The notes under the pieces are model-generated. The model was not told the DNA's origin. It did not search any database and was given only the letters and a program-made list of their open reading frames with translations. A stretch of DNA of 64,000 bases from Gemmatimonadales bacterium UBA2975 (GTDB taxonomy: Bacteria; Gemmatimonadota; Gemmatimonadetes; Longimicrobiales; Gaopeijiaceae), in the NCBI GenBank assembly GCA_002348265.1, contig DEAT01000080.1:1-64000 (forward strand). Direction: 5' to 3'. A program made the position numbers and the translations under genes. Of this stretch, positions 9,566 through 17,648 are shown one piece after another; position 1 is the stretch's first letter; each line of letters opens with the position of its first letter.

Positions 9566-10848
9566 GTCTGCTCGCCATTGGCCTACTTCTTCTGGCACTT
9601 GTCGTAGTCGGTATCCCGATCGCGATAGCGCTCGGGATAGCTGCAGTAGCTGCAATGCTTACCGGGCCGGACGGGGTTGGTTCGCTCCCCAATACCGCTC
9701 TGGTGATGTTCGATGGTGCGACGTCCTTCCCACTGATCGCGATCCCTTTGTTCATACTAGCGGGTGCGATCATGAATGCGTCTGGGATCAGTCGACGGCT
9801 TATCGCTTTTGCTTCAGCTGTGGTTGGGTTCATCCGTGGCGGCCTGTCGATGGTTACCATCAGTGCATCTCTCTTCTTCGCTGAGATCAGTGGGTCTGCT
9901 GTGGCAGATGTAGCGGCTCTGGGGTCGATTCTGATTCCGGCAATGAGAGAGAAAGGTTATTCGAAGGCGTTCGCAGCAGCAGTGACTTCGTCCTCTGCTA
10001 CGCTTGCAGTGATCATCCCACCTTCGATTCCTATGATCATATACGGAGTTATGTCGGGCTCCTCGATCGTCGAACTCTTCGTGGCAGGCATCGTGCCGGG
10101 GGTGCTTGGTGGAGGCCTGATGATGCTAGTTGCTTATTTCCTTGCTCGAAAACACGACTTCCCAAGGGAGCAGGAGTTTCAGCTAGGGCGTGTATGGCGA
10201 ACTTTCAGGGATGCTGGCTGGGCTCTCACTCTCCCTTTGATCATTCTTGGGGGGATTTTCTCGGGTTGGGTAACAGCGACGGAGGGGGCCGGACTTGCAG
10301 TGGTGGCGTCGGTACTAATCGGGGGCCTTGTCTATCGCGAACTGGATTTGGCTTTGCTGAAAAGGGCCATGCTTGAGGGAGGGCAGCAAACGGCGGTCGT
10401 CATGCTTCTGGTGGCAGCTTCGGCTCTTCTTGGTGATTACCTGACCGAGGTTCGAGTTCCTCAGCAGGTAGCGGAGGGGATTATGGGCATGACCCAAGAC
10501 AAATGGACGATTCTACTCCTCCTTAATGTGTTTTTCTTGGGCATCGGCCTTTTTTTGCATTCTGCAGCAGCGATTATCCTTGTCGTCCCTATCGTCATGC
10601 CACTTGTACAGGCCGCAGGTATCGATCCGGTCCATTTTGGACTAATTGTTACGCTCAACCTCGGTATTGGTCAGCAGACGCCACCGGTCGCATCGGTTCT
10701 GGTTACGGCGTGTTCCGTTGCGAAAGCGGATGTTTGGGAGGTTAGTAAGGTGAACCTTTGGTTTATCGGAGTTTTGGTTTCGATGTTATTGCTTGTGACA
10801 TATGTGCCCATCGTACCCATGGCTCTGGTGGAGCTTTTCTACCGATGA
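9562..10848 (+). CDS. dctM: TRAP transporter large permease subunit (DctM family)
   Basis: 428 residues, the usual DctM length, with about 12 hydrophobic helices. Recognisable family segments are FPLIAIPLFILAGAIM, ISGSAVADVAALGSILIPAM, and SSATLAVIIPPSIPMIIYG, which contains the conserved PPS helix break. The C-terminal half has the inverted-repeat counterpart around NLGIGQQTPPVASVL. This subunit forms the substrate path. The stop overlaps the following crotonase start (ATGA), so transporter and enzyme are translationally coupled. Confidence 0.93.
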   Translation: MSLLAIGLLLLALVVVGIPIAIALGIAAVAAMLTGPDGVGSLPNTALVMFDGATSFPLIAIPLFILAGAIMNASGISRRLIAFASAVVGFIRGGLSMVTISASLFFAEISGSAVADVAALGSILIPAMREKGYSKAFAAAVTSSSATLAVIIPPSIPMIIYGVMSGSSIVELFVAGIVPGVLGGGLMMLVAYFLARKHDFPREQEFQLGRVWRTFRDAGWALTLPLIILGGIFSGWVTATEGAGLAVVASVLIGGLVYRELDLALLKRAMLEGGQQTAVVMLLVAASALLGDYLTEVRVPQQVAEGIMGMTQDKWTILLLLNVFFLGIGLFLHSAAAIILVVPIVMPLVQAAGIDPVHFGLIVTLNLGIGQQTPPVASVLVTACSVAKADVWEVSKVNLWFIGVLVSMLLLVTYVPIVPMALVELFYR

Positions 10849-11618
10849 GTGTTGTTACTGAGGTTACAGGTCGGATCGGGACCGTTCGTCTGGATAATCC
10901 GAAAAAGCATAATGTGCTGGACATGGCTGGTTGGTTGGCGCTTGCCGACGCTGTGCAGACTCTGTCCGAAAGAGACGACATTCGTGCACTGGCGATTCGC
11001 GGCACGGGAGGACGTGCGTTCTCGGCGGGTTCGGACATAAGTGCTTTCGCTGAGCAACGTTCATCCGCGCGCGATGTCCGTGATTACTCAAACGCGATCG
11101 CATTCGGAATGAGGGCGATTCGCGCTTGCCGACATCCTACGGTCGCAATCATTGAAGGGCTGTGTGTGGGTGGAGGGCTCGAGATTGCGGCTTGCTGCGA
11201 TCTTAGAGTTTGCTCGGAATCAAGCCGATTCGGCGCTCCAATTAACAGATTGGGACTAACTATGTCTCATGATGAAATTGAGCCTTTAGTTCAAATTTTA
11301 GGCCCTAACTTTCTTTTGGAGATCCTGCTGACCGGGGAATTGATTAACGCTGATCGTGCGTTAGCGGTTGGGTTGGTAAATCGGGTGTGGCCAGACGCGG
11401 ATATCGTGGAAAAGGGATACGGTTTTCTGTCACGAATTGCAGAAGGTGCTCCACTAGTAAACCGATGGCACAAGAAGTTTGTGTACCGTCTGATGGAGCA
11501 GAGAATGCTCACAGAGGAGGAGCGGGAGGAGGCGCACGACGCCTTTGAGACGGACGATTACGTTGAAGGTCGAACCGCCTTCGTTGAGAAGCGGGATCCG
11601 GATTTTATAGGCTCATGA
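10845..11618 (+). CDS. Enoyl-CoA hydratase/isomerase (crotonase) family protein, second catalytic Glu missing
   Basis: 257 residues from the ATG at 10845, which overlaps the dctM stop. The crotonase fold is clear: oxyanion-hole segments AFSAGSDISAF and CVGGGLEIAACCD. In rat enoyl-CoA hydratase the two catalytic glutamates lie in GGGCE and in the later QPE. Here the first is kept (GGGLE), but the second position reads FGAPINRLG, without Glu. The protein is therefore unlikely to be a standard hydratase. An isomerase, hydrolase, decarboxylase or dehydratase role is possible. Placement between a TRAP transporter and a CoA-transferase suggests it acts on the CoA ester of the imported acid. Confidence 0.85.
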   Translation: MSVVTEVTGRIGTVRLDNPKKHNVLDMAGWLALADAVQTLSERDDIRALAIRGTGGRAFSAGSDISAFAEQRSSARDVRDYSNAIAFGMRAIRACRHPTVAIIEGLCVGGGLEIAACCDLRVCSESSRFGAPINRLGLTMSHDEIEPLVQILGPNFLLEILLTGELINADRALAVGLVNRVWPDADIVEKGYGFLSRIAEGAPLVNRWHKKFVYRLMEQRMLTEEEREEAHDAFETDDYVEGRTAFVEKRDPDFIGS

Positions 11619-11649
11619 GATGGACATCTCTTAAGGGGAGGCTCCCGAC

Positions 11650-12906
11650 GTGACCGGGCCGCTTTCAGGCGTTCGGGTCATTGAGTTGGCTCACATCATG
11701 GCGGGACCGGTCTGCGGGCTCATGCTGTCGGACATGGGTGCTGATGTCATCAAGATTGAACGGCTCCCCCAAGGTGATGGGACGAGGGGCTTTATCCCAC
11801 CGAACATTGGGGGAGAGTCAGCTGCGTTTATGATGCTCAATCGGGGAAAGCGAAGTGTAGCGCTCGATCTTCGATCGGAGGAAGGTGTGGTGATTGTGCG
11901 TCGACTCCTGCAAGAGGCTGACGTAGTGATAGAGAATTTTCGAGTCGGGACGATGGAAAAGATCGGCCTAGGCTGGAGTGAACTGAGTGAGTTAAATCCG
12001 AAACTGGTATACTGCCAGATCACTGGATTCGGTCGGACAGGGCCTATGTCCCAACAGGGCGGGTTTGATCTGATAGCTCAGGGTTATTCGGGACTGATGA
12101 GTGTTACCGGTGAAGCTGAGCGCCGTGAACCGGTGAAGGTTGGGACTCCGGTAACAGATGTTACTGCGGGAATACTGGCTGCCTATGGAGTTGTATCAGC
12201 TCTCTTCGAAAGAGAGCGCACTGGCGAAGGCCGATTAGTAGACACTTCACTGTTCGAAGCAGGTATAACTCAGACTTATTGGCAGAGCGCCATAGCCCTT
12301 GCCTCTGGGATTTCTCCCGGACCACTGGGGTCGGCTCATCCACTTTCAGCTCCCTACCAGGCGTTCCGCACAGCAGACGGTTGGATCAACATAGGAGCTT
12401 CTAATGACCCAACCTGGCATGGGCTCACGCGTGCGCTTGGCATGCCAGGTCTCGCCACTGATCAGCGCTTCAAGGACAACACTGGTAGAATGAAACACCT
12501 AGATCAGCTAGCCGAGGTGCTGGGTTCCAACTTGGTGACCGAAACGACCGACACTTGGCTTGAGCGGCTAGCTCGTGAGGGCGTGCCTGCCGGGCCGATA
12601 GCCTCGATCGGCGAGATGCTTGAGAACCCTCAGACGATTGCACGAGCGATGGTAGTTGAAACGGAGCATCCCACTGCTGGTCGAGTTCGGTCACTCGGAA
12701 ACGCTGTGAAGATGTGGGGGCGTGAAACAGGGTCGACGAAGGAGTCAACTGCCTCGACCATACCAGAAGTTCAATCAGTTCCGGCTCCCATGCTCGGTGA
12801 ACACACGTGTGCGGTTCTTCTTGATGCGGGTTATACAGAAGAGGAGATTGGGCACCTTCTCGGTACTGGTGTTCTTGTCAGCTCAGATCCCAGAAAGGGC
12901 CTGTAA
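11650..12906 (+). CDS. CaiB/BaiF (family III) CoA-transferase
   Basis: 418 residues, typical for class III CoA-transferases. The start GVRVIELAHIMAGPVCGLML and the following DMGADVIKIE are hallmarks. LDLRSEEGV, VIENFRVGTMEKIGLG, the ITGFGRTGP stretch and the TDVTAG segment, near the catalytic Asp of the family, are all present. It would transfer CoA between carboxylic acids such as succinyl-CoA and the imported acid. The GTG start follows a strong AAGGGGAGG site 31 bp after the crotonase, so it is the last gene of the transporter operon. Its 3' end overlaps the converging MerB-like gene by 29 bp. Confidence 0.92.
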   Translation: MTGPLSGVRVIELAHIMAGPVCGLMLSDMGADVIKIERLPQGDGTRGFIPPNIGGESAAFMMLNRGKRSVALDLRSEEGVVIVRRLLQEADVVIENFRVGTMEKIGLGWSELSELNPKLVYCQITGFGRTGPMSQQGGFDLIAQGYSGLMSVTGEAERREPVKVGTPVTDVTAGILAAYGVVSALFERERTGEGRLVDTSLFEAGITQTYWQSAIALASGISPGPLGSAHPLSAPYQAFRTADGWINIGASNDPTWHGLTRALGMPGLATDQRFKDNTGRMKHLDQLAEVLGSNLVTETTDTWLERLAREGVPAGPIASIGEMLENPQTIARAMVVETEHPTAGRVRSLGNAVKMWGRETGSTKESTASTIPEVQSVPAPMLGEHTCAVLLDAGYTEEEIGHLLGTGVLVSSDPRKGL

Positions 12907-13561
12907 GTCCTAACGTCTCAAGGATAATCTGGGCGTCCACGGCTGCTCTTCCTCGCCACTCGCGTGAGAGACGACCAGCGTACCATGGCTGCACCAGTGC
13001 CCACATTTGTGAGAAAGATATGGTCTCGCCACCGGCATGACCGGTTCTCTTGAGCCAGGAATCCAAATGCCCTTCCGACCGGAAGGCTAGGTAGTGGGCT
13101 CAGGTGAAACCGATGTCTTCCCAAGCGCGTCGCAACGGCGTTACAAGGTGAATGACCCCGTCGTCCCCACCGAGTATCCCGTTTCGGATACCGAACTCGA
13201 GTGCAGCACCGCTTTCGGCACATTTTGTGCGAGTCCAGCCGTCGGTGCCGAGAATGGCTGGTACTCCGAGTGCGTCCCAGGCACAATTAGCGTAACAGGT
13301 CATCTCTGGCGTTGTGACCACATAATCAGTGGGTATGCCCGAAAACGGATTAGCCATCCAAACGCCTTTGCCATCAGGCAGAGGAGCTATCTCGTGAGCT
13401 TCGAAGAGTTTCTGAAGTGATACTTGCACTCGGTTCTCGGTGCTGCGGGCTGCTGCCGCTATAGCTCCAAGTGTGGGTGCCTGACCGGACTCGGCAAATG
13501 ACCTATAGATGTGAGTACGAACGTCCCAATCGAATTCTGTCAGGGCTACAGAGTCGCTCAC
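12878..13561 (-). CDS. MerB (alkylmercury lyase) family protein with in-frame TGA at the catalytic Cys position: candidate selenoprotein
   Basis: One frame of 227 codons is broken by a single TGA at 13102-13100 (codon 154). Both sides match the MerB family. CANx-type residues Cys93 and Asp96 (NCAWD) correspond to E. coli MerB Cys96 and Asp99. Cys114 corresponds to Cys117. The TGA falls where MerB has catalytic Cys159: GFT-TGA-AHYLAFRSE against SFCCHVHFFAS. The family C-terminus continues after it (LGLTGPFWDL). A SECIS-like hairpin follows. MerB cleaves carbon-mercury bonds by protonolysis. The GTG start has a GAGAG site and lies 10 bp after the P1 peptidase gene. Alternatives are a nonsense mutation (pseudogene) or a sequencing error. 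Confidence 0.7.
13070..13087 (-). promoter_or_regulatory. Candidate bacterial SECIS hairpin downstream of TGA
   Basis: On the minus strand the mRNA forms CCUUCC-GGUC-GGAAGG, a perfect 6-bp stem (13086-13081 with 13076-13071) closing a GGUC tetraloop at 13080-13077. Thirteen nt separate the UGA from the stem and 19 nt separate it from the loop. In E. coli fdhF the GGUC loop lies 18 nt after the UGA on a short stem, and SelB recognises the loop G and U. A G opposite G at the stem base may act as the bulge. The hairpin lies inside coding sequence, as bacterial SECIS elements do. Confidence 0.55.
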
Positions 13562-13571
13562 TTAACTCTCG

Positions 13572-14741
13572 TCAACGGATGACCCGATAGCGTCTGAGGA
13601 TATCGACCGTTTCTTCGACGGGCAGGGCCTCAACTGTTCGTCCATTGCTTGTCACGGATTCGGCCATGAAAAGGGAGTTATAAATAGCTTCCTCTGTAGC
13701 TTCCAAGGTCGCCTCGAATAACGCACTGACATTACTGTTTGACAGGTCGCTATATCGGTGCATCCCGTCCCCATCCGATCTTCGCACCTCTTCGGAGGTT
13801 GAAAAGGCTATCACGTAATCACCTGAGCCGTTGCTGGCATATGATCCCGTCCTTGATAGGCCCATAATGGCTCGTCGAGCAATACGCTCAAGGTTTCGGT
13901 CCGATACCGGTGCGTCAGTGGCTACCACGATCATGATTGATCCCCACTCTTGGAGATCTGTGTCTGGATCGTACTCGTCGTCGTGCCCCACCTGATTGGC
14001 GAAGGCGTACTGTCCCAGCTCTTTCCCTACTGGGGCTCCTCCGATTTGGAGAATACCACCGAAGTTTGACTGGACTAAAACCCCGACTGTGTATCCACCT
14101 AAGCTCGAGGGCAAAACTCGGCTACTTGTTCCGATTCCGCCTTTCCATCCGAATGCGACGGTTCCTGCTCCAGCACCTACTCCGCCCTCAGCCACGGGAC
14201 CGCCTGAAGCGCTCTCCAGTGCGGCAAACACATGCTCCGGTTCGATTGGTCTAGAACGGATGTCATTCAGCCTGCCGTCATTGGTCTCTCCGACAAATGC
14301 GTTCAGTGAGCGTACATCCTCCATTCCGTCTTGTCCGAGCATCCATTCCACCATGGCATCCGCTGCTTTCCAGACGCAGAGTGTGCACGTGAGTAGTATT
14401 GGTGTTTCCAGCTCTCCGAGTTCGCGAACCTGAGTGACCCCCAAGAGCTTTCCGTAACCATTACCGACGTGGAGCGCTGCGGGCACCCGGCTCATGTATG
14501 TGTTCTCAGCGTGAGGAAGAATGGCGGTCACTCCTGTCCGTACGTTCGGTGCCTGAATCACAGTAGAATGGCCGACTTTAACCCCGCTGACATCCGTGAT
14601 TGCATTGTGCGTGCCGCTTGGGAACACTCCGACTTGAATCCCTAGCTCTCGTGTTCGGAGTCGCTCATTGGATTGAGCGCAAAGGACACTTGGAGCGAGG
14701 ACGGCAATGAGGATGGCGATGTTTTTCGGCTTCCGGAGCAC
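13572..14741 (-). CDS. P1 family (S58, DmpA-type) aminopeptidase, exported
   Basis: 389 residues with an N-terminal signal peptide (hydrophobic stretch ending in VLCAQS). The body is a P1/DmpA-type N-terminal nucleophile peptidase: AITDVSGVKVGHSTV near the start, GGVGAGAGTVAFGWKGGIGT in the middle, and the autoprocessing site NGS in ASNGSGDYVIAF, where Ser306 would become the new N-terminus of the beta chain. Known members are D-aminopeptidases or beta-peptidyl aminopeptidases. Start is at 14741, 13 bp after the heme O synthase gene, and the MerB-like gene follows 10 bp downstream, so the three probably share a transcript. Confidence 0.9.
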   Translation of the reverse strand: MLRKPKNIAILIAVLAPSVLCAQSNERLRTRELGIQVGVFPSGTHNAITDVSGVKVGHSTVIQAPNVRTGVTAILPHAENTYMSRVPAALHVGNGYGKLLGVTQVRELGELETPILLTCTLCVWKAADAMVEWMLGQDGMEDVRSLNAFVGETNDGRLNDIRSRPIEPEHVFAALESASGGPVAEGGVGAGAGTVAFGWKGGIGTSSRVLPSSLGGYTVGVLVQSNFGGILQIGGAPVGKELGQYAFANQVGHDDEYDPDTDLQEWGSIMIVVATDAPVSDRNLERIARRAIMGLSRTGSYASNGSGDYVIAFSTSEEVRRSDGDGMHRYSDLSNSNVSALFEATLEATEEAIYNSLFMAESVTSNGRTVEALPVEETVDILRRYRVIR

Positions 14742-14754
14742 GTGGTGTTTCCTT

Positions 14755-15660
14755 TTAGTCCCCGATCATGAGTAGTCGAAGCGTGTCAAATATCATGAGG
14801 AAGAGTAGAAGTGGGTGGTATAGTAGTGAGGCAACGAAGACCTCTCGAGCGTTTTTGTCACTCATTTCTTGAAGGGCCTTCAAGGCTGTGGCGAGGAAGG
14901 CCCCTCCGATTACTGTAGCTCCTACAGCGTACGGTAGAGCCGTGAAGCCAAGAAATGTCGGTGCCCAGCTGATAGGGATTAGGACTGCGATAGACGCCAC
15001 CATTTGTGTACCGATTGATCGGGCGCCCCCGGGCGGGAGAAGCCGGAACCCAACTCGAGCGTAATCTTCCCTAAGTATCCAAGCTAAGCCCAGAACGTGG
15101 GGGAGCTGCCAAAAATAGCCTATGGCAAAGAGAGCTAAGCCACCCAAGTCTATCGAACCTGTTACCGCGCTCCATCCTATGAGCATCGGGAGCGCGCCCG
15201 GGATCGCGCCAGCCAGGGTCGCGACGTAAGAGCGGGTCTTAAGAGGCGTGTATACGCCGTGATACATGAGTCCGCTCGCTGCTGTTATGGCTGCTGGCAA
15301 CGCCCCGAGCGTGAGCGCGACGAAGACGAGTCCCCCCAGCAGCAGTGCTGAACCGAAGCCGAGAGCTTCCATGGGTGACACTCGCCCAGTGGGCAATGGA
15401 CGTCCTTGGGTGCGATGCATTACGGTGTCGACTTCCCGCTCGACAAACTGGTTGAGCGTCAGCGCGCCGGCGGTGGCTATGCCTGTCCCAGCTATTGTGT
15501 TCATGGCCAAGGTGAGTCCGACCTGTCCGCGGCTTGCTACAAATGCGCTCACCCCAGCGGTGACCATTACGTAACCTGTGATGCCAGGTTTGGTTAGCTC
15601 GTAATAGGCGCGCAGTCGCGATCTGATTGAATTAGCTGTTTGGGCTTCGGCCTGTGCCAT
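14755..15660 (-). CDS. ctaB: Protoheme IX farnesyltransferase (heme O synthase)
   Basis: 301 residues with 7-9 hydrophobic helices. The UbiA-family prenyl-diphosphate motif is clear: NQFVEREVDTVMHRTQGRPL, which contains the Asp pair and the RT..RPL signature of CtaB/CyoE. It also has the N-terminal ELTKPGI segment characteristic of heme O synthases. It attaches a farnesyl group to protoheme, giving heme O for terminal oxidases. No cytochrome oxidase genes lie in the window, so its oxidase is encoded elsewhere. It is the first gene of the minus-strand group ctaB, P1 peptidase, MerB-like. Confidence 0.95.
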   Translation of the reverse strand: MAQAEAQTANSIRSRLRAYYELTKPGITGYVMVTAGVSAFVASRGQVGLTLAMNTIAGTGIATAGALTLNQFVEREVDTVMHRTQGRPLPTGRVSPMEALGFGSALLLGGLVFVALTLGALPAAITAASGLMYHGVYTPLKTRSYVATLAGAIPGALPMLIGWSAVTGSIDLGGLALFAIGYFWQLPHVLGLAWILREDYARVGFRLLPPGGARSIGTQMVASIAVLIPISWAPTFLGFTALPYAVGATVIGGAFLATALKALQEMSDKNAREVFVASLLYHPLLLFLMIFDTLRLLMIGD

Positions 15661-15663
15661 TCT

Positions 15664-16056
15664 ATGGATCGGGAGTTAAAGCGACACACCTATGACCGTC
15701 AGGATCAAAGGCGCCTTCAGAGCGAGAATGTACAGAGTGCGAAAGAAAGGGCGAAGTGGATACGTTTTTCTTTGAGAGTGTGCAGGCGGAAACTCCAAGG
15801 GTGTGTTACCAGTAATAGTGCGAGCGAGCCTACCATTGACGCCACTAGAATCGAGGGGATTGTGGATGCAGTGATCACGTTATGCGAAGATGAGATTTGT
15901 CCATCGTGGCTCGAGCCGGCATGGCGGCGGCTCCGGGGCTTACCTGACCCCGACCCTTCAGGTGATACACAGCATCAGGAGGTGACTGCATTTCCGGCGG
16001 TCAGGGACGAACTAATTCGTAAATTGACCGTGCTGTTTATCGGAACTAGCGAGTAG
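15664..16056 (+). CDS. Small hypothetical protein preceding the PorX-like gene (start uncertain)
   Basis: An open frame of about 130 codons fills the 400-bp gap between ctaB and the PorX-like gene. The first ~45 residues are basic and show no domain. The last ~80 are better balanced, with an acidic/Trp segment (CEDEICPSWLEPAWRRLRG), and look more like real protein. The true start may be a downstream TTG or GTG near 15770. The stop lies 9 bp before the next gene, which favours co-translation. I do not recognise the family, and the interval could instead be a leader region. Confidence 0.4.
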   Translation: MDRELKRHTYDRQDQRRLQSENVQSAKERAKWIRFSLRVCRRKLQGCVTSNSASEPTIDATRIEGIVDAVITLCEDEICPSWLEPAWRRLRGLPDPDPSGDTQHQEVTAFPAVRDELIRKLTVLFIGTSE

Positions 16057-16065
16057 CTTATTAAA

Positions 16066-17640
16066 ATGACGAAGGCTCATCGCCCAATGAAGCGCATCCT
16101 CTGGGTCGACGACGAGGTCGATCTTTTGAAGCCTCATCTTCTATTCTTGCAGGCTCGCAACTACCACGTCGATGCGATATCGAATGGTGATGACGCTCTA
16201 GAGCTGATGCGCGGAGCGCCATACGACTTAGTACTCCTAGATGAGCAGATGCCGGGCCGTAGTGGTTTAGAGGTGTTAGAGATTATGCGCCGAGAGGCTC
16301 CGCATCAGCGAGTCGTCATGGTCACGAAATCCGAAGAAGATCATACGATGACCGAGGCGATCGGTCGCCGGGTGGACGACTATCTAGTGAAGCCAACGTC
16401 TCCACGGCAGGTGCTCAGCGTGGTTACAAGAATCCTTGAAGGCTCATCGATCCAACAGGCTCAAGCGGCTCAGGATTTCGCTGCGATTTTCAGTACGCTG
16501 TCAGCAAACGTTCAGGCGGCGCGGAACGCGGATCAATTCGCAGCGGTGTATACAGAACTAGTCGATTGGCAGCTTCGACTCGGAGAAGCTGGTGAGGAGG
16601 GTTTATTAGATACCGTTGCGTCTCTTATTAACTCCCTGCGCAGAGATTTTGGCGAGTGGGTTGTAAGTAACTATCCAAAATGGATGGCTGGCGCGCGGGA
16701 TCGACCGCTGCTCTCTGTTGACCTCGTGCGAGAGTTCCTAGTTCCCCGGTTGTCTTCGGATCCAGTTTACTTCGTAGTACTAGACTGTATGCGGCTGGAT
16801 CAGTGGAGGGCCATCGCCCCCTTACTCTCTGAATTCTTTGATGTAGAGGAAACAACTCATTACTCGATTCTCCCAACCGCGACGCCTTACGCGCGGAACG
16901 CGATTTTCTCAGGTCAGTATCCTGACGAGATCGCAGAAAGGCATCCTGGCTGGTGGGACGCGTCAGACGATGAGGGAAGTCTGAATGCTTTTGAGGACGA
17001 GCTTCTTGAGGAGCAGTTGAGGCGGCTAACTGGGCGAGATGTGCCGGTTCACTACGATAAGATCTTTTCTGACCGGCAAAGAGCGCACGTTCGTGGCAGG
17101 GTGAACTCTGCCCTTAAGAAGCCGGGGTCTGTGATCGCGCTGGTCTTCAATTTTGTGGATCTGATGACGCACGGTCGCTCTGAATCCCCGATTCTCATGG
17201 AGGTAGCCAGGGATGAGGCGGCGCTGCGTGATCTAACGAGAACTTGGTTCGAGCGATCGACCGCGTTCGACATACTTCGGGAGGCCGCGCGGCGCGGTCA
17301 CGAGGTCATTCTTACGACCGATCACGGGTCTATTCTGTGCCAAAACCCGTCGACCGTCTTCGCGCGCAAGGACGCAACGAGTAACCTCCGCTACAAATTT
17401 GGACAGGATCTGCGCGCCGAGCAGGAGAGTACAGCTTATGTGACCCGTGACGAGAGACACCTTCGCCTACCCGCGGGGCGCCTTGGTATGTCGTATCTTA
17501 TTGCACTCGAGGATTATTTCTTCGTGTACCCAACCAAGCTCCGTGAGTACCAGGCACGATACAGAAACTCCTTCCTCCACGGTGGCATAAGTCCGGAGGA
17601 GATGATTGTGCCTGTCGCGAGCCTGAAGCCGCGCGCCTAG
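16066..17640 (+). CDS. PorX-like response regulator: receiver domain plus PglZ (alkaline-phosphatase-fold) domain
   Basis: 524 residues. The N-terminal CheY-like receiver is complete: acidic pair Asp15/Asp16, phospho-acceptor Asp59 in LLDEQMPG, Thr87 and Lys109 in LVKPTSP. A helical linker leads to a PglZ-type domain: VVLDCMRLDQW, LPTATPYARNAIFSG (the nucleophile Thr region of PorX), FNFVDLMTHGR and LTTDHGSI (metal ligands). In Bacteroidetes, PorX controls type IX secretion and its PglZ domain acts as a metal-dependent phosphodiesterase. Here it is followed 8 bp later by an ABC exporter and lipid A genes, which suggests envelope control. No histidine kinase is adjacent. Confidence 0.9.
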   Translation: MTKAHRPMKRILWVDDEVDLLKPHLLFLQARNYHVDAISNGDDALELMRGAPYDLVLLDEQMPGRSGLEVLEIMRREAPHQRVVMVTKSEEDHTMTEAIGRRVDDYLVKPTSPRQVLSVVTRILEGSSIQQAQAAQDFAAIFSTLSANVQAARNADQFAAVYTELVDWQLRLGEAGEEGLLDTVASLINSLRRDFGEWVVSNYPKWMAGARDRPLLSVDLVREFLVPRLSSDPVYFVVLDCMRLDQWRAIAPLLSEFFDVEETTHYSILPTATPYARNAIFSGQYPDEIAERHPGWWDASDDEGSLNAFEDELLEEQLRRLTGRDVPVHYDKIFSDRQRAHVRGRVNSALKKPGSVIALVFNFVDLMTHGRSESPILMEVARDEAALRDLTRTWFERSTAFDILREAARRGHEVILTTDHGSILCQNPSTVFARKDATSNLRYKFGQDLRAEQESTAYVTRDERHLRLPAGRLGMSYLIALEDYFFVYPTKLREYQARYRNSFLHGGISPEEMIVPVASLKPRA

Positions 17641-17648
17641 GCTCGGGT

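Noticed and set aside
12878..13066. Short separate 62-codon gene downstream of the MerB-like frame
   Set aside because: It is in the same frame as the upstream part, it begins at an internal TTG and continues the MerB-family alignment, so it is the C-terminal part of one gene read through the TGA.
13094..13420. Plus-strand frame of 108 codons over the MerB-like gene
   Set aside because: It is antisense to a conserved coding frame, with no domain or ribosome site.
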